Assembly (NCBI GenBank): GCA_022823725.1
Contig: JAJEHL010000044.1
Location: 62,001 to 126,000, forward strand
Length of the DNA: 64,000 nucleotides
Direction of reading: 5' to 3'
Source: Candidatus Latescibacterota bacterium
GTDB taxonomy: Bacteria; Latescibacterota; UBA2968
Shown: positions 1-9,323 of the stretch, in pieces
How positions within the stretch are numbered: the stretch's first letter is position 1
Layout of the letters: each line of letters opens with the position of its first letter
Made by a program: the position numbers and the translations under genes
Notes under the pieces: model-generated
The model's input: the letters and a program-made list of their open reading frames with translations, nothing else
What the model was told of the DNA's origin: nothing
Databases searched by the model: none

Positions 1-1264
1 GCCGCAAAGTCAGTTCGCGTTGTCCCGGTTCGATCTTCACCCGCGTCCGCATCGGCTCATACTCAAATCCCCGGGCGACATCCACAATGACCTCGCCGCG
101 CGGCAGCCACCCCTGACAACGACCGTCGATATACGCATAAGTAATTTGTCCAAGTCGAAGATCCCCGCCGATATCAATATGCCAGCTATCGAGATTGGAA
201 TTGACCTGATTGTGATGTCCATAAGGCTGATAGGGAATCCCCTCCGGCGAGCGGAAATGGACGCGGCAAGGGATAGGCTTGCCCGTATCGTCATCGAGAA
301 CCGTAACGTGAACCCAGTTCCGTCCTCGATCCAGGAGTTCCACGCGCATTCGCGGGGTCTCTACCACCTTCTTCTCCTCCACATCACCCCACTTGACCTC
401 GCCCACCTTTTCCTCGCCCTGCTTCACCGTCATCGTAGCTGAAGGCGTGGCAGCGACCTCGACATACGCCGGGCTTGACTTGGGATTCTGCGCCTCTCCC
501 CAACCGGCAAAATCATCAGTGACAAAATCATCGGCAGACGCTTCGGGCAGTGGATGCACATAAGTAGCCGTCCCCCGATCCACCTCCACGCTGAGATCAA
601 ACGGCTTTTCTGCATCTTCGGGATGGGTCAAAATCAGGCGCGCTTCCCGCTTCCCATGCCGCACAAAAGGATGCTCTTCAAGATGCGAAAGCGTGACACC
701 CGCGATAATAAAACGCGGACCACCCGGGATAATCTCCAGCGACTCAACCACGCGATCCGGCAAAGGATTCTCCCACGCCCACAAAAAATAACCGCGGGCC
801 GAACCGCGCGCCACCTCGGTCTGACGCCGCCCCATATCCTGCCATCTCCCTTCGTAACGCGGCAACAACCGGTCGTTCTGGTCCGGAAGTGCGACAAAGG
901 GCGCACCGCCGCTGGATAAATGTGCGATTTCAAAACGCTCGCGGATGGGGATACGGAATTCTTCACCCTCCGCCATCCGGAACAAATAATCCGCCACGTT
1001 CTCCCCCAACGGACCACCCTCCATCAGATCGGAATCCAGCAAGCGATGGGCAATAATCACGCGGCGTGCCGACTCGTTAATCGGAATCGTCACGCGACCA
1101 GAAGCCTCATCCAACGCGATAAAACAATTCGAACCATCGTCGTTTACCAAAAACGGCAAACCGCGGAATAATTGTTTGCCTACAGGAGCATTCGCATTTG
1201 CGCCCAAAACTTCAAGCCCCGCATTGCACAACGCCGACAAATCGAGAGGTTGATAGTCTGCCAT
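1..1264 (-). CDS. CehA/McbA-like protein, N-terminal part (runs off the window)
   Basis: Open for 421 codons with no stop from the ATG at 1264-1262 to the window edge, so only the N-terminal portion is present. An AGAAAGGAT ribosome binding site lies about 6-10 bases before the start. The last ~100 codons hold a beta-sandwich-like stretch (VHVTVLDDDTGKPIPCRVHF, then SPEGIPYQPYGHHNQ and CQGWLPRGEVIVDVARGFEY) of the kind that precedes the PHP metallohydrolase domain in CehA/McbA-like proteins. That family assignment is from memory of the family. The catalytic part would lie outside the window, so function is unproven. It lies 107 bases downstream of the dehydratase on the same strand and may share its transcript. 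Confidence 0.7.
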   Translation of the reverse strand, partial: MADYQPLDLSALCNAGLEVLGANANAPVGKQLFRGLPFLVNDDGSNCFIALDEASGRVTIPINESARRVIIAHRLLDSDLMEGGPLGENVADYLFRMAEGEEFRIPIRERFEIAHLSSGGAPFVALPDQNDRLLPRYEGRWQDMGRRQTEVARGSARGYFLWAWENPLPDRVVESLEIIPGGPRFIIAGVTLSHLEEHPFVRHGKREARLILTHPEDAEKPFDLSVEVDRGTATYVHPLPEASADDFVTDDFAGWGEAQNPKSSPAYVEVAATPSATMTVKQGEEKVGEVKWGDVEEKKVVETPRMRVELLDRGRNWVHVTVLDDDTGKPIPCRVHFRSPEGIPYQPYGHHNQVNSNLDSWHIDIGGDLRLGQITYAYIDGRCQGWLPRGEVIVDVARGFEYEPMRTRVKIEPGQRELTLR

Positions 1265-1371
1265 GACAGGTATCCTTTCTATTGAGAGACTCGGTGATAG
1301 TCTGAAGGTGTACACGCTTACATTTTATAGAGTGTATATATTGCCCGCAAACAATAAAATAACTGCTGACC

Positions 1372-3060
1372 TCACAAAAAATCCAGATCTGCGCCGAGAT
1401 GCGCGGGCAAAACACATTTGGCATACAGGTGTCGCCATCCGCGTTCGGGAATTGGCGCGGGAACAAAAGCCTCGCGGCGACGCGCGAGTTCTGCCGCATC
1501 GACCAGCAAATCAATACGGCGTTCTCCTGCATTCAACTCTACCATATCGCCATCGCGCACAAAAGCAAGCGGTCCCCCTGTCGCCGCCTCGGGAGAACAG
1601 TGCAACACCACCGTACCATAAGACGTCCCACTCATACGCGCATCGGAAATCCGCACCATATCTTTAACTCCCTTTTGCGCCAGATATTTGGGAATGGGCA
1701 GAGACCCCGCCTCCGGGAACCCATCGCCCACGGGACCGGCATTTCGCAAAATCATCACATGATCCGGCGTAATATTGAGAGACGGATCATCAATCCGCGC
1801 AGACGCATCCCCAGCAGAATCAAAAACAACCGCAGGACCCCGGTGCGCGAGCAATTCGGGAGACGCCGCAGCGACCTTCAGCACAGCCCCATCTGGCGCC
1901 AGATTGCCGCGAACCACAATCAGCGCACCCGTCTCCCCAAGAGGATCGTCCAGCGTGCGAATAGTACTTTGCCAGGACTGAGGGGGTTCAACCGTCTTCA
2001 AATAATCGCCCAGCGATTGCCCCGTAATCGTCGGCACAGAACAATCCAGCAGAGGCTCCAGCGCCTTGAGCAACGCGGGAACGCCACCCGCCTCGTGAAA
2101 ATCCTCCATATAACCCACACCGGCGGGCTTGCAATCCACGAGCAACGGCACCTGTTGCGACACATCGTGCATATCTTCCAGAGTCAGCCGAGTCCCCGCC
2201 CGCCGCGCAATCGCCAGAAGGTGAACAATCGCATTCGTAGAACCACCCAGCGCATGAAGCACCGTGAGCGCATTGAGAAAAGACGCCCGCGTGAGCAATT
2301 GTACGGGCCGGTGTTCCGCACGAGCTATCGCAACGGCCATACGCCCAGACCGCACACCCACGCGCAATCGATCTCCCGTACCCGAAAGCGGCGTCGCCCC
2401 ACCAGAAACCATCAAACCCAGCGTCTCCACCACACTCGCCATCGTCGAAGCAGTCCCCATAACCATACACGTCCCGGGCGTACTGCAAAGCGACTGCGTC
2501 ACACCTTCGATCTGCTCATCGCTCAATTCCCCAGCGCGAAACTGCGCCCAATAGCGGCGGCAATCCGTACACGCGCCCAACCTCTCGCCCTGCCACGAAC
2601 CCGTTCGCATCGCGCCAGACACCACCTGAACAGCGGGGATATTCGCCGAAGCAGCCGCCATCAACTGCGCTGGCACAGTCTTATCGCAGCCCCCCATCAG
2701 CACCACAGCATCCATAGGTTGAGCCGTAATCAACTCTTCGGTCTCCATAGACAGCAAATTCCGAAAAAGCATCGTCGTAGGCGAAAAGAAAATCTCATTC
2801 AGCGAAAGCGTGGGAAACACAAAAGGCAGACCACCGCCTTCGAAAACCCCGCGCTTGACCGCCTCGATCAAATCCGGCATATGCCCGTGGCATGGATTAT
2901 AATCGGAAGCCGTCGAAGCAATACCAATAATGGGACGATCCACATCCTCGCCATCATATCCCGCAGCAGCGAGAAACGCCCTCCGAATATACTTGCTAAA
3001 TTCCGGATCGCCGTAGCTGGTCAAATTTCGGTTAATACCGGTGTCTGTTGATCGGGTCAT
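1372..3060 (-). CDS. IlvD/Edd-family sugar-acid dehydratase
   Basis: A 562-residue member of the IlvD/Edd [2Fe-2S] dehydratases, which remove water from a dihydroxy acid to give a 2-keto-3-deoxy acid. Three cysteines fit the cluster ligands: C57 (NPCHGH), C125 (GGCDKTVPA) and C198 (TPGTCMVMGTASTM). Their positions and the TASTM wording resemble L-arabinonate/xylonate-type enzymes more than IlvD of branched-chain synthesis. I chose the ATG at 3060 because it overlaps the upstream mutase stop (ATGA), which implies translational coupling; an in-frame ATG 24 bases upstream would lie inside that gene. Exact substrate is not determinable here; a biosynthetic IlvD role cannot be excluded. Confidence 0.88.
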   Translation of the reverse strand: MTRSTDTGINRNLTSYGDPEFSKYIRRAFLAAAGYDGEDVDRPIIGIASTASDYNPCHGHMPDLIEAVKRGVFEGGGLPFVFPTLSLNEIFFSPTTMLFRNLLSMETEELITAQPMDAVVLMGGCDKTVPAQLMAAASANIPAVQVVSGAMRTGSWQGERLGACTDCRRYWAQFRAGELSDEQIEGVTQSLCSTPGTCMVMGTASTMASVVETLGLMVSGGATPLSGTGDRLRVGVRSGRMAVAIARAEHRPVQLLTRASFLNALTVLHALGGSTNAIVHLLAIARRAGTRLTLEDMHDVSQQVPLLVDCKPAGVGYMEDFHEAGGVPALLKALEPLLDCSVPTITGQSLGDYLKTVEPPQSWQSTIRTLDDPLGETGALIVVRGNLAPDGAVLKVAAASPELLAHRGPAVVFDSAGDASARIDDPSLNITPDHVMILRNAGPVGDGFPEAGSLPIPKYLAQKGVKDMVRISDARMSGTSYGTVVLHCSPEAATGGPLAFVRDGDMVELNAGERRIDLLVDAAELARRREAFVPAPIPERGWRHLYAKCVLPAHLGADLDFL

Positions 3061-4898
3061 AACGCCGCCGCTTTCAGCGCGCACTCTGCTGAATCGAGCA
3101 TCCCATTGACAATCTCATAGGCGAGTTGATCGACATTCTCGCGCGTCTGCTCCAGATCCTCCCCAGCCAGATCTGCGCAATCAGCCGAAGACGCCGAAAC
3201 ATAATACTTGATCTTCGGTTCTGTACCAGAAGGCCGAGCTGTTACCCGCGTATGCCCTTCTTCCGTAAAAGTAAAAGCGAGAACATTGCCCATAGCACCC
3301 TGAATTGTGCGCGGCTTCCCCGTCTGAACATTATGCACAATATTCGTCTGGCGATCGATAACCTCAACCACCTTATGCCCGCCAATTTCAGCAGGCGGAT
3401 CCTCGCGCAGACCAGTCATAATCTGAGCGATCTCCTCATTGCCCTGCGCACCTTCTCGATACGTCGATTTCTGCACCTCGCAAAAATATCCGAACGCGCG
3501 ATAAATATCATCCAGATAATCCCTCAGCGTGCGACCTTGCCTCTTGAGTTTAGCCGCGCACTCCGCGAGCAAAACCGCAGCAACAGCCGCATCCTTATCT
3601 CGTACAAAATCCGTAAACAAATAACCGTGACTCTCTTCCGTACCAAACACAAAAGTCTCATCATCTGACAAAGTATTGATCACATCGCCAATATATTTGA
3701 ACCCAACGAGAAGGTTATCAACAGGCGCCAAACCAAAATCCTTCGCAATAAGACTGATCAAATCCGTCGTAACAATCGTCTTACACACAACCCCCCTATC
3801 GGGCAATGTATCCTGCTCCTTAAGCGAAGTCAAAATATAATAGCACAAAACAGCGCCAATCTGATTGCCATTAATCGCAAGCTCTTCGGGAAGCGCATCC
3901 CAGCCCTTCTGCGGATCGGGCAGCGCACAACCCAGGCGGTCGGCATCTGGATCGCTCGCCAGAACAACATCAGCCCGAACCTGCCGTGCCTCTCCAATAG
4001 CCAGAGAAAGCGCGCCCGGATCTTCGGGATTTGCCACACCGTCTGCCACCGTCGGAAAATTGCCATCCGGAACATCTTGCGCCTCAACCAGATGGGGAGA
4101 ATAGCCCAACTTCCGCAGCGCGGGCACAACACTCGTTGAACCAACACCGTGAAGCGGCGTATAAACAACACGTATATCGCGGGCATCGCAAAGGGAAAGA
4201 TCGGCCAGCTTTTCAATATATTGCGCGTCGAGCTTCTCTTCGAGCATCTCAATCAGCCCCCCCTCCACCCCGTCCGCATAGTCAATTCTATCGAGACGCT
4301 TAACAGCCCCAACCTCGGCAATAATATTCTTATCGTGCGGCGGAACAACCTGCCCGCCATCGATCCAGTACGCCTTAAAACCATTATCCGAAGGCGGATT
4401 GTGACTCGCGCTAATCACCACCCCTGCAACAGCACCCATCTGGCGCAGCGCAAAAGAAAGATGCGGCGTTGCGCGGGGACCATCAAACAGACGCGCAACA
4501 ATACCATTGCCCGCAATAATCGCAGCCGTCTCCCGCGCAAAAACATCCGAATTATTGCGCGTATCATACGCAATCACCACGCCCTTATCTCTGGCATCTT
4601 CAATACCCGACTTGAGAATACACTGCGCCAAACCCTGCGCTGCCTCTCCAATCGTCCTCAGATTAATACGGTTGGGACCCGGCCCCATCTTACCGCGAAT
4701 CCCCCCCGTACCAAACTCGATATGGGTGCGAAAGGCATCCTCGAGCTCGTCTATATCTTCATTCTCAATGAGCAATTGAATTCCCGGTACAAAATCGGCA
4801 AATTCCGGATCAATAAGCCATTGCGAAAGTGCTCGAAATGCCTCGGCAGAAAGCCTGTTCTCTGCCGCCCAGTCTTTGATCTGCTGATGTATCGTCAT
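3057..4898 (-). CDS. phosphoglucomutase/phosphomannomutase
   Basis: A 613-residue alpha-D-phosphohexomutase that interconverts hexose 1- and 6-phosphates in the cytoplasm. All four family loops are visible: the catalytic phosphoserine loop SASHNP near residue 165, the metal loop SDPDADRLG near 315, the sugar-binding loop GTEESHGY near 420 and the phosphate loop RPSGTEPKIK near 557. The length fits the longer PgcA-type enzymes rather than ManB/GlmM (~450). A clear AGGAG ribosome binding site precedes the ATG. Its stop overlaps the start of the sugar-acid dehydratase by four bases, suggesting a carbohydrate-catabolic operon. Confidence 0.93.
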   Translation of the reverse strand: MTIHQQIKDWAAENRLSAEAFRALSQWLIDPEFADFVPGIQLLIENEDIDELEDAFRTHIEFGTGGIRGKMGPGPNRINLRTIGEAAQGLAQCILKSGIEDARDKGVVIAYDTRNNSDVFARETAAIIAGNGIVARLFDGPRATPHLSFALRQMGAVAGVVISASHNPPSDNGFKAYWIDGGQVVPPHDKNIIAEVGAVKRLDRIDYADGVEGGLIEMLEEKLDAQYIEKLADLSLCDARDIRVVYTPLHGVGSTSVVPALRKLGYSPHLVEAQDVPDGNFPTVADGVANPEDPGALSLAIGEARQVRADVVLASDPDADRLGCALPDPQKGWDALPEELAINGNQIGAVLCYYILTSLKEQDTLPDRGVVCKTIVTTDLISLIAKDFGLAPVDNLLVGFKYIGDVINTLSDDETFVFGTEESHGYLFTDFVRDKDAAVAAVLLAECAAKLKRQGRTLRDYLDDIYRAFGYFCEVQKSTYREGAQGNEEIAQIMTGLREDPPAEIGGHKVVEVIDRQTNIVHNVQTGKPRTIQGAMGNVLAFTFTEEGHTRVTARPSGTEPKIKYYVSASSADCADLAGEDLEQTRENVDQLAYEIVNGMLDSAECALKAAAL

Positions 4899-4938
4899 AA
4901 ATACTCCTGTTTATCGCATTTACATAACTATCTATCGC

Positions 4939-4970
4939 CATATATTGTCATCTACACGCCCTTGTGTCAA
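4939..4970 (-). promoter_or_regulatory. likely promoter of the phosphohexomutase operon
   Basis: On the minus strand a perfect TTGACA (4970-4965) is followed by an AT-rich block containing CAATATATGG, which gives several possible -10 hexamers at 17-20 bases spacing. It sits about 45-70 bases before the mutase ATG. The -35 is clear, the -10 is not. Confidence 0.45.
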
Positions 4971-5023
4971 GTGCAGAACCAAAACTACTTGACTTTAACC
5001 CTCATTTATGCCCTATTTTGAAA

Positions 5024-5662
5024 ATGCTCACAACAATCCTCATCGCCATTGGCCTTGTGCTGGGTATTCCCCTCGCTATTATAGCACTTTTCTTATGCCT
5101 GCCAATCCGCGTAAGCGCAACGGGATACTACCGAGAAAACGACTACAACATATCCGGTTCTGCACGCGGTTGGGCCGGGCTATGCGGTATTATTTGCGAC
5201 ATTGACAAAAAGGGGATACAGTTGCGCGTCGTTATCGGACGCTTGACCGCACGGCACCTCTATGCACGCGGGAACCTGAAACAATTCCTGAGCTATGTCG
5301 GAAACGCGCTCCCCTTTGTGATTCTGACGCAGTTTATGAAGCGCTTATCAAAAACAATTGCATTTCAATACCTCGAATTGAATCTGGAATTAGGAACAGA
5401 CGACCCCGCTTTCACCGGACGTCTATTTGGATATGTCGAAGCATTCAAGCGCATCTTTGGCAAACGCATCTGCATCTCACTCACCCCTGACTTTGTCCAG
5501 CCTCGCTTTGCCGGATCGGGATCCTTGAGACTCTCCATATATCTTCACCGTTTGATATTCGCCGCACTCGTCCTGACCGTGCGTCTTGGACTTTCGGAAG
5601 CAAAGACCTGGTGGAGAGAGCGCAAAAACAGGCGCAAAATTCCCCTGACGGCTGGGGGATAG
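5024..5662 (+). CDS. DUF2953 (YtfI-like) membrane protein
   Basis: A 212-residue protein with one N-terminal membrane segment (residues ~3-28, LTTILIAIGLVLGIPLAIIA) followed by a globular region with an SGSARGWAGL stretch, as in DUF2953 proteins. In Bacillus the equivalent gene (ytfI) sits directly before the GerW-family gene ytfJ, and the same order is seen here, which supports the call. I chose the ATG at 5024 because the membrane segment begins there; an upstream in-frame start at 4964 would add 20 residues of unlikely sequence. Role outside spore formers is unknown. Confidence 0.7.
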   Translation: MLTTILIAIGLVLGIPLAIIALFLCLPIRVSATGYYRENDYNISGSARGWAGLCGIICDIDKKGIQLRVVIGRLTARHLYARGNLKQFLSYVGNALPFVILTQFMKRLSKTIAFQYLELNLELGTDDPAFTGRLFGYVEAFKRIFGKRICISLTPDFVQPRFAGSGSLRLSIYLHRLIFAALVLTVRLGLSEAKTWWRERKNRRKIPLTAGG

Positions 5663-5700
5663 GGACTGGGGGCTGGTTAGGGCTGACTGCTGATTGTTTA
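5650..5700 (+). repeat. degenerate G-rich iterated intergenic sequence
   Basis: Between the two YtfI/YtfJ-like genes lies a run of imperfect short iterations (GGCTGGGGGAT, GGGACTGGGGG, CTGGTTAGGG, CTGACTGCTG). It does not look coding and overlaps the end of the upstream gene. Similar G-rich iterations occur as intergenic filler in several bacteria. No function can be assigned. Confidence 0.4.
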
Positions 5701-5724
5701 TGACTTTATTTATCGGGAGGAAAC

Positions 5725-6111
5725 ATGGCAATAGAAGACATAGTGCGAACAATGTTAAACGAACTGCGTGAAATCGTGAAAACCGAAACCGTAGTAGGCG
5801 AACCCCTTGTCCTGGGCGACGTCACCATCATACCCGTATCCAAAATATCCTTTGGATTTGGCGCAGGGGGTGGACAAAGTGAAAAAGACGACGGCAATAG
5901 TGGCACAGGCGGAGGCGGCTCTGTGCAACCCGTGGCATTCATCGTCATAAAAAAAGGCAAAGCACAACTCCTCCCCATAGAAGACAAAAGCATGTCCATC
6001 GCCGACCTGCTCAAATACGCGCCCGATGTACTTGAAAAAATTAAAGCATTTAAGGACAAGCGAAAACAGAAGAAAGATGACGAGGAAGGCGACAGCGAAG
6101 AAAAACAATAA
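5725..6111 (+). CDS. GerW/YtfJ-family protein
   Basis: A 128-residue protein of the GerW (YtfJ) family. Visible marks are the N-terminal helix IEDIVRTMLNELREIVK, the segment TVVGEPLVLGDVTIIPVSKI, a glycine-rich stretch GFGAGGGQ, and a C-terminal AFIVIKKGKAQLLPI strand pair. The tail is highly charged (KRKQKKDDEEGDSEEK). A GGGAGGAAAC ribosome binding site precedes the ATG. In Bacillus the homologue is a sporulation protein, but the family is broadly distributed in non-sporing bacteria. It ends six bases before recG and probably shares its transcript. Confidence 0.88.
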   Translation: MAIEDIVRTMLNELREIVKTETVVGEPLVLGDVTIIPVSKISFGFGAGGGQSEKDDGNSGTGGGGSVQPVAFIVIKKGKAQLLPIEDKSMSIADLLKYAPDVLEKIKAFKDKRKQKKDDEEGDSEEKQ

Positions 6112-6117
6112 ACCGAT

Positions 6118-8211
6118 ATGCTCTCAAACTTAAACCAGCCCTTGCGAACCCTGCCGGGCATTGGGCTAAAGCGCGAAAAAGTCTTGGAAAACGCCGGCAT
6201 CGCCACCGTGGGCGATCTCCTATTGTATGTGCCCTATCGGTACATAGATCGATCCACCGAAGTCGGAATCGCACACTTGCCGCTGGATGGAGAAGTCACC
6301 GCAGTAGGCGAAATTGTGAGCATGCAAACAATCCCCGGCAAGCGTCGGCGATTCGTCATGACAGTCGAAGACCAGACCGGGTCGGTCGCCTGCACGTGGT
6401 TCGGAGGCATACAATACCTCAAAAATGCATATCGCGCGGGCGACATCGTAGCACTCGGCGGAAAATTGACGCGGTTTGGGCGCACCTTACAAATGGTACA
6501 CCCCGAAATAGAAGTTCTCGCAAACGAAGACGACGACAATCAACGGCTGCATACCGGACGCATCATCCCGCTGTATTCCACCACATCACAAATGAAATCA
6601 GACCGCCTCACAGCCCGCGCACTCCGCCGCCTGTTATTCGCCGCGCTACAAGCTATTGGGGATCAGATCGAAGACCCATTAAACGAAAACATACGCAAAC
6701 GCTGTGGCCTGATGCGCCTGCGAGACGCAATAGAAAAAATCCATTTCCCAGACACAACAACGGACATAGAAACTGCGCGGCAACGCCTATCTTTTGACGA
6801 AATCTTCTATATCCAGCTTTATCTCGGCCACGCAAAAAAGCTGCGCCAGCGCACCCCCGGACGCGTACTGATATCCAGCGGTCCCCTGACGCGGCAACTC
6901 GTGTCGCATTTGCCTTTCAAATTGACGCCTGCACAAACGCGCGCCATTTCAGAAATCGGCCACGACTTACAGCGCCCCGTTGCCATGCACCGCCTGTTAC
7001 AGGGCGACGTGGGATCCGGCAAAACCCTCGTCGCCCTCCACGCCATGTTGTGTGCCGCAGACAGCGGCGCGCAAGCCGCCTTAATGGCCCCTACAGAAAT
7101 CTTAGCCGAGCAACACGCCCACACCATACGGGAACTCGTCGCCCCATTGGGTTTAGACATAGCACTGGTGACCGGGCGCATGCGAAAAGCACAACGCGCC
7201 AAAATACTGGACGGATTGGGATCTGGAAAAATAAAAATAGCAGTCGGCACCCATGCCCTGTTGCAAAACGACATCGCATTTGCCGACCTCGCACTCATCG
7301 TCGTCGATGAGCAACATCGCTTTGGCGTGATCCAGCGCGCCATGTTGCGAGAAAAAGGCAATACACCCCATCTCCTGGTCATGACCGCCACGCCCATACC
7401 CAGATCCCTATCGCTGACCCTGTATGGCGATCTGGATGTCACCATCATCGACGCCCTGCCGCCCGGTCGCATCCCTGTACGCACGGGATGGCGTTTTGCA
7501 CAGGACCGCGCCCGCGCATTGCAATTCCTGCGCAGCGAACTGCAACAAGGACATCAGGCATATATCGTCTATCCACTCGTATCCGAATCCGAAAAAAGCG
7601 ACCTGCAAGCCGCCACCGCCGCCTTTGAAGACCTGCAACAAGGCGCACTCTCCAACTTTCAATTGGGCCTGCTTCACGGCCGCCTAAAACGCGACGAAAA
7701 AGAGACCACAATGTCGGCTTTCAGGCGCGGCGACCTGGATGCGCTGGTCACGACAACAGTCATCGAAGTCGGTGTCGATATACCCAATGCCACAGTCATG
7801 ATGGTTGAACACGCCGAGCGCTTTGGACTATCTCAATTGCACCAATTGCGCGGTCGCGTGGGTCGCGGACAACATCAATCCTACTGTATTTTAATCGCAG
7901 ACCCCCAGGAAGGGCTATCGGATGATGCACGTGAACGCCTCGACGCCATGGCGCGAACAACGGACGGATTCGAAATCTCAGAAGCCGACCTGCACATCCG
8001 GGGACCCGGACATATTTTTGGCACCCAACAAGCCGGCTTTCCCAAATTTCACTTTGCCGACCTCGCACGCGACGGCGCCTTAATCACCGCCGCACGTCGA
8101 GAAGCCCAGACACTCCTGAACCACGACCCAAATTTGACCACACACACGGTTTTAAGACGAGAATTAGACGCAACCGCACGCCACGACCTGCAAATTGTGG
8201 AAGCGGGGTAA
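6118..8211 (+). CDS. recG: ATP-dependent DNA helicase RecG
   Basis: A 697-residue superfamily 2 helicase that remodels stalled forks and branched DNA. The N-terminal wedge/OB region includes LPGIGLKREKVLENAGI. Helicase motifs follow in order: Walker A LLQGDVGSGKT near residue 293, APTEILAEQH, the DEQH box (VVDEQHRFGV) near 396, TATPIPRSL near 425, and the C-terminal motifs TTTVIEVGVDIPNAT and QLRGRVGRG. Length is normal for RecG. It starts six bases after the GerW-family gene, without a good separate promoter. Confidence 0.97.
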   Translation: MLSNLNQPLRTLPGIGLKREKVLENAGIATVGDLLLYVPYRYIDRSTEVGIAHLPLDGEVTAVGEIVSMQTIPGKRRRFVMTVEDQTGSVACTWFGGIQYLKNAYRAGDIVALGGKLTRFGRTLQMVHPEIEVLANEDDDNQRLHTGRIIPLYSTTSQMKSDRLTARALRRLLFAALQAIGDQIEDPLNENIRKRCGLMRLRDAIEKIHFPDTTTDIETARQRLSFDEIFYIQLYLGHAKKLRQRTPGRVLISSGPLTRQLVSHLPFKLTPAQTRAISEIGHDLQRPVAMHRLLQGDVGSGKTLVALHAMLCAADSGAQAALMAPTEILAEQHAHTIRELVAPLGLDIALVTGRMRKAQRAKILDGLGSGKIKIAVGTHALLQNDIAFADLALIVVDEQHRFGVIQRAMLREKGNTPHLLVMTATPIPRSLSLTLYGDLDVTIIDALPPGRIPVRTGWRFAQDRARALQFLRSELQQGHQAYIVYPLVSESEKSDLQAATAAFEDLQQGALSNFQLGLLHGRLKRDEKETTMSAFRRGDLDALVTTTVIEVGVDIPNATVMMVEHAERFGLSQLHQLRGRVGRGQHQSYCILIADPQEGLSDDARERLDAMARTTDGFEISEADLHIRGPGHIFGTQQAGFPKFHFADLARDGALITAARREAQTLLNHDPNLTTHTVLRRELDATARHDLQIVEAG

Positions 8212-8228
8212 TCACTAACCGCTAATAG

Positions 8229-8257
8229 TTGACACCCATATTGTATTATGGTAGATT
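8229..8257 (+). promoter_or_regulatory. predicted sigma70-type promoter
   Basis: TTGACA at 8229-8234 and TAGATT at 8252-8257 with a 17-base spacer, 56 bases before the PfkB-type kinase start. It would drive the long packed series of genes that follows. Confidence 0.55.
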
Positions 8258-8312
8258 GATTCGGCTTACTTATGCGGATGATCTTTTTCACCATTACCCC
8301 GGAAACTGACTG

Positions 8313-9323
8313 ATGAATCATAAGCTGCGCATTGCGTTGCTTGGCACGATTAACCGCGATACGATTTACACCGCCGATGGCGTGACAACCGAAAGCTACG
8401 GCGGTTTGTTGTACAGCATCCTGGCATTGGCCGAGATCGCATCCTCTCAAGTGACGATCTACCCCATCTGCAATGCAGGCACCGACATAGAGGCCGTGGT
8501 GCGCAAAAAACTCGCACCATACCCGCACGTCAAATTCGACGGCATCCAATTTGTATCAGACAAAAATCCCCATTGCTTTTTGGATTACGACACAAAAGGG
8601 CGCAAACGCGAAACCCTGCACAACGATGTCCCGCAAATCTCTTTTTCACAAATTGAACCATTTTTAGACTGCGACGCGATATGCTTTAATTTTATCACCG
8701 GAATGGAACTCGCCCTCGAAACCGCACAGCGCGTGCGTCGTTTCGCTACCGGTTTGCTATTGATGGATGTCCACAGTTTAACCCTGGGCATGGATGAAAA
8801 ACGCCGCCGATTCTGGCGCGTGCCCCCGCAGTGGAAAAAATGGATGGGATGCGTGGATGTCGTACAAATGAACGAGCAAGAAGGCGCTCTGCTCGCTGGC
8901 GAAACACTCGATAGCAAAGATGCAACACGCCGTTTTGCAAAACAAGTATTGTGCGCGGGACCTTCAGTCTTGATGATCACACGCAGCAACCGCGGTTCTG
9001 AGACAATTTTTCAAAATGACCGCTCAGATATTGTAATCGACAAATTCGATCCCGCGCCCATAGCTGAACCCTGTGACGAAACCGGATGTGGCGACACCTT
9101 TTTAATGGGATATACCTGGGCCTTCTTACAAACGGGCAACCGCGCCTTTGCCAGTCGTTTTGCCAATCGAGTAGCGGGTATCAACGTGTGTTTGCGCGGC
9201 ATTGAGGGCATTGCAAAAATAAGTCAATTCTTAACCCCCGACGACCTGTCTATGCAGGACACTCAGACAGGTCAATCTGCCGTATTAAACGGCATTCTCC
9301 CCGGTCCTGAAAGGAGGGCCTGA
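8313..9323 (+). CDS. PfkB-family carbohydrate kinase
   Basis: A 336-residue ribokinase/PfkB-fold kinase, expected to phosphorylate a sugar or nucleoside with ATP. The C-terminal signature DETGCGDTFLMGY (near residue 250) has the GxGD anion-hole and catalytic Asp; the N-terminal GGLLYSILALAE matches the substrate-binding glycine region. The substrate cannot be read from the sequence. Its TGA stop shares a base with the hflK ATG, so it is the first gene of a coupled string. Confidence 0.85.
   Translation: MNHKLRIALLGTINRDTIYTADGVTTESYGGLLYSILALAEIASSQVTIYPICNAGTDIEAVVRKKLAPYPHVKFDGIQFVSDKNPHCFLDYDTKGRKRETLHNDVPQISFSQIEPFLDCDAICFNFITGMELALETAQRVRRFATGLLLMDVHSLTLGMDEKRRRFWRVPPQWKKWMGCVDVVQMNEQEGALLAGETLDSKDATRRFAKQVLCAGPSVLMITRSNRGSETIFQNDRSDIVIDKFDPAPIAEPCDETGCGDTFLMGYTWAFLQTGNRAFASRFANRVAGINVCLRGIEGIAKISQFLTPDDLSMQDTQTGQSAVLNGILPGPERRA

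Noticed and set aside
1399-3051. Long plus-strand open frame (about 550 codons) opposite the sugar-acid dehydratase
   Set aside because: The translation is Arg/His-rich without domains and is the antisense shadow of a clearly conserved gene.
4989-5019. TTGACT...TATTTT as a promoter for the YtfI-like gene
   Set aside because: The spacing is 19 bases and the start codon would fall about five bases after the -10 box, leaving no room for a leader with a ribosome binding site.
4149-5021. Plus-strand open frame opposite the phosphohexomutase
   Set aside because: Low-complexity Arg/Asn-rich translation; it is antisense to a gene with all mutase motifs.
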